Assembly: GCA_944323615.1 (NCBI GenBank)
Contig: CALUTG010000007.1
Coordinates: forward strand, 1-49,965
From: Candidatus Gastranaerophilales bacterium
GTDB lineage: Bacteria > Cyanobacteriota > Vampirovibrionia > Gastranaerophilales > Gastranaerophilaceae
Length of the DNA stretch: 49,965 nucleotides
Reading direction: 5' to 3'
Shown: in pieces, positions 45,590 to 49,965 of the stretch
Layout of the letters: each line of letters starts with the position of its first letter
Position numbering within the stretch: the stretch's first letter is position 1
The notes under the pieces: model-generated
The model's database searches: none
Seen by the model: only the letters and a program-made list of their open reading frames with translations
What the model was told of the DNA's origin: nothing
Made by a program: the position numbers and the translations under genes

Positions 45590-46187
45590 TGTCCTTTCCC
45601 TTGAGGGAGGAGCGGAGTCTTTGATTTCGAATAGAAGAGGGAGCCACTCAGTCACTTAATCACTAGTCACCAACTCACTAATTCCCAACACCTCACCCCA
45701 CCCCTCTCCTGTTAGGAGAGGGAGTTTCTTAGTCACTATTCACTATTCACTATTCACTATTCACTAATTCCCAACACCTCACCCCACCCCTGTCTTGAAT
45801 TATTCGGGGCGTCGGAAAGTTCTCAGCTTCCCGACACCTTACGGGTTCCGCTTGCGGGAATGAGTTCCTTCGGAACTCCCGCTTCGCTCCACCCTACCGA
45901 AAATTCGCTCTCCTGTTAGGAGAGGGAGCTTCTTAGTCACTATTCACTATTCACTATTCACTAGTCACTAGTCACAACTCACTAATTCCCAACACCTCAC
46001 CCCACCCCTCTCCTGTTAGGAGAGGGCATCCTTAATCACTTAGTCACTTAATCACTTAATCACTATTCACTATTCACTAGTCACTAGTCACAACTCACTA
46101 ATTCCCGACACCTCACCCCAACCCTCTCCTGTTAGGAGAGGGAGCTTCTTAGTCACTATTCACTAGTCACTAGTCACTAGTCACGAG
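45590..46187. repeat. Composite repeat array of about 600 bp
   Basis: Alternating family A palindromes (45689-45724, 45993-46026, 46109-46144), one element C (45775-45927) and runs of CACTATT, CACTAGT and CACTTAAT units. The linker AATTCCCAACACCTCACCCC or a close variant recurs at the start of each block. A decayed copy begins the array near 45590. No ORF of note is inside. It fills almost the whole gap 45560-46303 between recG and accD. Confidence 0.92.
45775..45927. repeat. Long element C, copy 3 (153 bp)
   Basis: It differs from 39455-39607 at only two positions (AGCCC/ACCCC and CTATT/CTGTT), although the copies are 6.3 kb apart. Confidence 0.92.
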
Positions 46188-46273
46188 TTGTAACAATTTT
46201 ATGAAAAACTATACCAAACTGATATTTTTGGTGTAAAATTAGTTTATGCCAATCGCATTTTAATTAGGGAAAG

Positions 46274-46294
46274 GGACGGCCGGGGTTTGGCCGA
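46274..46294 (+). promoter_or_regulatory. GC-rich hairpin in the accD leader
   Basis: CGGCC-GGGGTTT-GGCCG lies just before the accD start, an unusually GC-rich stem in AT-rich DNA. No ribosome site is seen at accD, so the leader may matter for control; the role is unknown. Confidence 0.4.
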
Positions 46295-46303
46295 ATGTAA
46301 AAT

Positions 46304-47170
46304 ATGACAATTCAGGAATGGTTTGATAAAAGAAAACAAGCCCAGATAGAACGCAGGGCAAAAGATATGAAAGGGATTGAAGACAATGCCGCAGGACTCT
46401 GGATAAAGTGTGTGCATTGTGATTCACAGATATTAAAAAGTGAGCTGGAAGAGAATTTGATGGTTTGTCCGCACTGTGATTATCATTTCAGGATAAACGC
46501 AAGAACAAGAATCTCCCAGCTTTTTGATGAAGGTTCTTTTGAAGAGTTGTTTAAAAATGTTCTTCCTACAGATCCTCTAAACTTTGTAGATACGGAATCT
46601 TACGCGGAAAGACTCAAAAAAGCACACGAAAAAACAGGTCTTGATGAAGCCGTTATAACCGGACTAGGCAAGATTGAAGGACACAAAATCGCTGCCGCAA
46701 TAATGGATTTTGATTATATGGGCGGCTCTATGGGAAGTGTTGTCGGAGAAAAAGTTACCAGAATGATGGAAAAAGCTCTTGCACTTAAGCTTCCTATGCT
46801 TGCAGTTACCTCATCAGGCGGTGCAAGAATGCAGGAAAGTGCGCTAAGCTTAATGCAAATGGCAAAAACATCATGTGCTGTAGGAAGGCTTGATGAAGCA
46901 GGAATTCTATATATAAACCTGCTTACGGAACCGACTTTCGGCGGTATCACGGCAAGTTTCGGCACTCTGGGTGATATTATTATCGCTGAACAGGGCGCAA
47001 GAATCGGGTTTGCGGGAAGAAGAGTTATTGAGCAGACAATAAGACAAAAACTTCCTTCAGACTTCCAAACAGCAGAATACCTGCTCAAATACGGTCAGGT
47101 TGATATCGTTTCCAAAAGAAAGAATTTAAGAAAAACACTTGCCAATATTTTAGATATGCACGGAGTATAA
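46304..47170 (+). CDS. accD: Acetyl-CoA carboxylase carboxyltransferase beta subunit
   Basis: 288-aa subunit that, with AccA, moves the carboxyl group from biotin-BCCP to acetyl-CoA at the start of fatty-acid synthesis. The N-terminal zinc ribbon (CVHC ... CPHC, residues about 38-63) and the crotonase-like core (GGSMGSVVGEKVTRMMEKAL, VTSSGGARMQESALSLMQMA, TEPTFGGITASFGTLGDI) are complete. accA follows 5 nt after the stop, an adjacent pair that differs from the separate E. coli loci. Confidence 0.98.
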   Translation: MTIQEWFDKRKQAQIERRAKDMKGIEDNAAGLWIKCVHCDSQILKSELEENLMVCPHCDYHFRINARTRISQLFDEGSFEELFKNVLPTDPLNFVDTESYAERLKKAHEKTGLDEAVITGLGKIEGHKIAAAIMDFDYMGGSMGSVVGEKVTRMMEKALALKLPMLAVTSSGGARMQESALSLMQMAKTSCAVGRLDEAGILYINLLTEPTFGGITASFGTLGDIIIAEQGARIGFAGRRVIEQTIRQKLPSDFQTAEYLLKYGQVDIVSKRKNLRKTLANILDMHGV

Positions 47171-47175
47171 AAAAG

Positions 47176-48132
47176 ATGTCTATAGTTTTAGATTTTGAAA
47201 AACCTATAGTTGAAATACAAAAGAAAATAGATGAACTAAAAAAAATGAGCGAAGATTCCGGAATGGACTTGGAGTCACAAATTAAAGACTTTGAAAAGCA
47301 AGCTCAGGATTACAAAAAGGAGTTGTACTCAAAATTGAAACCTTCACAAAAACTACAAATCGCAAGACACCAAGAAAGACCGAAATTTCTCGACTTTGTT
47401 GAGTTGATGTGCGAAGATTTTATTGAACTTCACGGTGACCGGGAAGGCACTGACGACAGAGCCATTATAGGCGGACTTGCTAAAATGGACGGCAAACCGG
47501 TTATGATAATAGGTATCCAAAAAGGTAAAACCACCAAAGAAAATTTGGAATACAATTTCGGAATGCCGCAGCCACAAGGCTACAGAAAAGCTTTAAGACT
47601 TTTCAAACACGCAGATAAGTTTAATATTCCGATTGTTACTCTTATTGATACACCGGGTGCTTATCCGGGTATCAAAGCGGAAGAAACAGGACAGGGCTCT
47701 GCTATTGCGGTTAACTTAAGAGAAATGTCAAAACTAACAGTTCCTATTGTGGCTATTATAACCGGAGAAGGCTGCAGCGGCGGAGCTCTGGGTTTAGCGG
47801 TCGCTGACAGAGTGATGATGCTTGAACACGCTTACTACACGGTTATTTCGCCGGAAGGCTGCGCATCTATTCTTTGGAGAGACGCTTCTATGTTTGCAGA
47901 AGCAGCAGAGGCACTTAAAATTACCTCGAAAGACCTGCTTGAACTCGGAATTATTGATGAAGAAATTCCTGAACCTTTAGGCGGAGCTCACGCTGATTAT
48001 AAAGCTACAGCTGACAGTATGAAAGCTTCTATCCTCAAAGCACTCAAGGAATTGAAAAAACTTTCGGTAAAAGATTTAAAAGAACAAAGATACGAAAAAT
48101 TCCGCGCAATGGGCAGATTTATTGAAGGTTAA
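47176..48132 (+). CDS. accA: Acetyl-CoA carboxylase carboxyltransferase alpha subunit
   Basis: 318-aa partner of AccD in an alpha2-beta2 carboxyltransferase. The N-terminal helical part (FEKPIVEIQKKIDELKKMSE) and the family blocks RPKFLDFVELMCEDFIELHG, GMPQPQGYRKALRLFKHADK, TLIDTPGAYPGIKAEETGQG and GEGCSGGALGLAVADRVMML are intact. The gene starts 5 nt after accD and is translationally coupled to it. accB and accC are not in the window. Confidence 0.99.
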   Translation: MSIVLDFEKPIVEIQKKIDELKKMSEDSGMDLESQIKDFEKQAQDYKKELYSKLKPSQKLQIARHQERPKFLDFVELMCEDFIELHGDREGTDDRAIIGGLAKMDGKPVMIIGIQKGKTTKENLEYNFGMPQPQGYRKALRLFKHADKFNIPIVTLIDTPGAYPGIKAEETGQGSAIAVNLREMSKLTVPIVAIITGEGCSGGALGLAVADRVMMLEHAYYTVISPEGCASILWRDASMFAEAAEALKITSKDLLELGIIDEEIPEPLGGAHADYKATADSMKASILKALKELKKLSVKDLKEQRYEKFRAMGRFIEG

Positions 48133-48208
48133 GTTTTGTAAATTTTATTTCGAAGACCTTAAAGTTTTAACTAAATTTGACGTTAAATATCATGTAAGAT
48201 AAAGGTGC

Positions 48209-49588
48209 ATGATGTCATTAGATAATGTTGCAAATTCTGTTATTAAATTCTTTTCATGTTTTGATACTGCAGGCAAAAATTCCCGTATCGACACCATGCT
48301 TGAGTATGAAAAATTAGGAGAATATCTGAACGGAAACCGAACAGAAAGTTTTCCAGCTTATTCTGAATTGTCAGAAAAAGACAAAAATACCCTGCAAAAA
48401 TATTATGCAAAACTAAAAGATAAATTTACAAACTTTTTCTCAAATGAAAATATACTTCCTGAGATAACGTCAGAAAATGTTAATGACTATATTTCTATAT
48501 ACGCTGAGCTTAATTTTAAATCTGATAGAAATTCAACTGAAGAACAAAAGTATCAAAAAATTATTAATGCACTATACCAATATGCAGAAAACAGCGGTTA
48601 TGATTTATTCGGTTTGGCGCCAGATCAAGTAGATTTTAAATTTGTCATGTCTGAAATTAACAAAAAGACAAGAATAAAGCAAGAACGAAAAGAATTTGCA
48701 GAAAAAAGTTTAAAGCTTATTAATGAACCATACAAAAATACAAAATTAGAATCTGCTGTTAATAAATTCATAAAAAAACATAATATTGAAAAGAAAACAG
48801 ATTCAACAGAAAATATTGATTTAGGAAATGGGAAATTTGACAAACCTGCAACGCAACAGACTGAAGTCTGCTGGGCATTAGCATCTATAAATGCCCTTTT
48901 AACAACAAAAGAAGGTACAAAATTATTAGAAAGTAACAAGTATTATGATAAAAAGACCGGTGTTTTTGCAATACATCTGCAAGAAGCTGAGGATAATGGT
49001 TTTCACGATGGAATATACATAATCACACCGGAAGATATTAAAAAAGAAAGTCCTAATTTAGTACAAGGAGAAGGAGACGCTGCAGCATATGTTATTGCAG
49101 TAAAAAAATATTTTGAAGAAGTTAATCAAAATCCGGAGCTTAAAACAAAAATGGAGTCTGAAAAACATTCTGTTATAGACATGGATTCAGGCAATTACAG
49201 TTTCCGATTCTTTGAAGTTTTGACAGGAGGGAATTTTACACAATACAAATCCCTAGATAAAGACAGCAAACTCCAAAATGGTATAGGTACAGGAGACCCC
49301 TATTATACTGGAAGTTTTGATGAAATCTATAATATGGCAAATAAAAAAGAGGGAGCAGCCGTGCTTGTTATCGCAGCACACACTATAAGCATTATAGGAG
49401 CACGAAATGGGAAATTATTAGTACAAGAATCGAATAATAGTGAGAATTTCTCTCAAGAATTTACCGATAAAAAACAAAATCATATACTTTTCCAACGTGT
49501 AGAAGACATAAACGGCGCTCCGGCTTACGAACTTTCGCGAAATGATTATGAACATTATATTAATGCAATATCATTTTTGAAGTGGTAA
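48209..49588 (+). CDS. Papain/calpain-like cysteine protease, uncharacterised
   Basis: 459 aa. Residues 1-200 are helical and Lys/Glu-rich with no recognised domain or signal peptide. At 216-230 is QQTEVCWALASINAL: Cys221 followed by Trp and a helix, with Gln216 as the likely oxyanion residue. This is the papain-superfamily active-site arrangement. A matching His lies in AAHTISIIGARNGKLLVQES, followed by Asn (NNSENF) as third residue. No signal peptide means a cytosolic or specially exported protease. AAAGG precedes the ATG. It sits between accA and prmA without a functional link. Family placement is my inference from the catalytic pattern. Confidence 0.65.
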   Translation: MMSLDNVANSVIKFFSCFDTAGKNSRIDTMLEYEKLGEYLNGNRTESFPAYSELSEKDKNTLQKYYAKLKDKFTNFFSNENILPEITSENVNDYISIYAELNFKSDRNSTEEQKYQKIINALYQYAENSGYDLFGLAPDQVDFKFVMSEINKKTRIKQERKEFAEKSLKLINEPYKNTKLESAVNKFIKKHNIEKKTDSTENIDLGNGKFDKPATQQTEVCWALASINALLTTKEGTKLLESNKYYDKKTGVFAIHLQEAEDNGFHDGIYIITPEDIKKESPNLVQGEGDAAAYVIAVKKYFEEVNQNPELKTKMESEKHSVIDMDSGNYSFRFFEVLTGGNFTQYKSLDKDSKLQNGIGTGDPYYTGSFDEIYNMANKKEGAAVLVIAAHTISIIGARNGKLLVQESNNSENFSQEFTDKKQNHILFQRVEDINGAPAYELSRNDYEHYINAISFLKW

Positions 49589-49597
49589 ACTTATATT

Positions 49598-49965
49598 ATG
49601 AATTATTATGAACTAAAAATCTCTATTAATCCGGAGATGGAAGATATCATGGCCGATGTCTTTTTCTCAAACTTTGATTGCGAAGGTGTTATTCTGGCAG
49701 AGGAAGCTTACAAAGATCTGGAAATGACTTCCACCACAAGAGGGACACTTAAGGTTTTTCTTACTTCTTTTCCCCAAAACCTCAATGAAATTTTGCATAC
49801 AGAAAGAGAACTCTTAAAAGAACGCGGATTTTCAGATGAGGAACTCGGAAGCTGGAAAATTGAGCTTGATGAAAAAGAGAATCAGGATTGGTCTAAAAAA
49901 TGGAAAGAAAAATGGGATGTAACCCATGTTACGGATAAAATTGCGGTTGTACCGAGCTGGCTCAG
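49598..49965 (+). CDS. prmA: Ribosomal protein L11 methyltransferase, 5' part
   Basis: The first 122 codons are present. MNYYELKISINPEMEDIMAD and the block DWSKKWKEKWDVTHVTDKIA, then VVPSWL, match the N-terminal domain and linker of PrmA, which trimethylates L11. The SAM-binding domain lies beyond the window. TAAACT overlaps the previous stop codon and ends six nt before the ATG; no ribosome site is visible. It may be read through from the protease gene as well. Confidence 0.88.
   Translation, partial: MNYYELKISINPEMEDIMADVFFSNFDCEGVILAEEAYKDLEMTSTTRGTLKVFLTSFPQNLNEILHTERELLKERGFSDEELGSWKIELDEKENQDWSKKWKEKWDVTHVTDKIAVVPSWL

Noticed and set aside
45590-46187. CRISPR array
   Set aside because: Repeat units are 7-8 nt or palindromic blocks separated by more repeat, not constant 25-40-nt repeats with unique spacers. 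No cas gene is present.
46195-46303. Riboswitch in the accD leader
   Set aside because: Only a 5-bp GC stem is evident; no recognised aptamer core, and ligand control of accD by riboswitch is not indicated.

Overview
The window reads as chromosomal DNA from an AT-rich, diderm (outer-membrane) bacterium. The closest fit is the non-photosynthetic cyanobacterial relatives (Vampirovibrionia/'Melainabacteria', e.g. gut Gastranaerophilales). This rests on: an atpD-atpC pair on its own, as in cyanobacteria; a GshA-type glutamate-cysteine ligase; a RecG with an N-terminal extension; a signal-peptide autotransporter needing an outer membrane; and lineage-style hypothetical proteins that start with an I-x-P-T-x-I motif. 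No photosynthesis gene is present. The assignment is inference; a 16S or marker-gene search would settle it.

Layout. 1-7.9 kb is mainly minus strand: fusA (cut by the window edge), ribD plus an endonuclease IV-like TIM barrel, a formyltransferase, tpiA and proC, with mscL and a tiny ribbon-helix-helix gene on plus. 8-16.2 kb is mainly plus: an orphan sugar-ABC permease with a GT4 glycosyltransferase, a DapL-like aminotransferase, tRNA-Gly, a SLOG protein, two tandem XRE regulators, a membrane glycosyltransferase and yraN. 17.3-19.7 kb: groES-groEL, a duplicated terminator and a small XRE gene. 19.7-24.8 kb is minus: an FkbH-like protein, atpC, atpD and gshA. 24.9-31.1 kb is plus: rsmA, a SulP transporter, a Pmp-like autotransporter and a PHP phosphoesterase. 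31-33.6 kb is minus: a truncated glycosyltransferase, an orphan OppD-type ATPase and rpe. 33.7-39.2 kb: small unknown genes, a coiled-coil protein, an HNH-like protein, an M16 peptidase and an AbrB-like regulator. 39.8-41 kb: a NarL-type response regulator and a TPR protein. 41.2-48.1 kb: typA, recG, accD and accA. The window ends with a papain/calpain-like protease and the start of prmA.

Two things stand out at the DNA level. First, about a dozen genes have a -10-like hexamer ending exactly 6 nt before the ATG and no Shine-Dalgarno, which predicts leaderless mRNAs. They sit beside other genes with ordinary AGGAG-type sites, so two start modes seem to coexist. Second, nearly all larger intergenic gaps (4.9, 12.4-12.8, 16.9-17.15, 39.2-39.8, 43.0 and 45.6-46.2 kb) are filled with one layered repeat system: a GC-rich palindrome, a 153-bp version made by insertion into that palindrome, two further inverted-repeat families, and arrays of 7-8-nt CACTATT/CACTAGT/CACTTAAT units. 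No transposase, CRISPR array or phage structural gene is visible.
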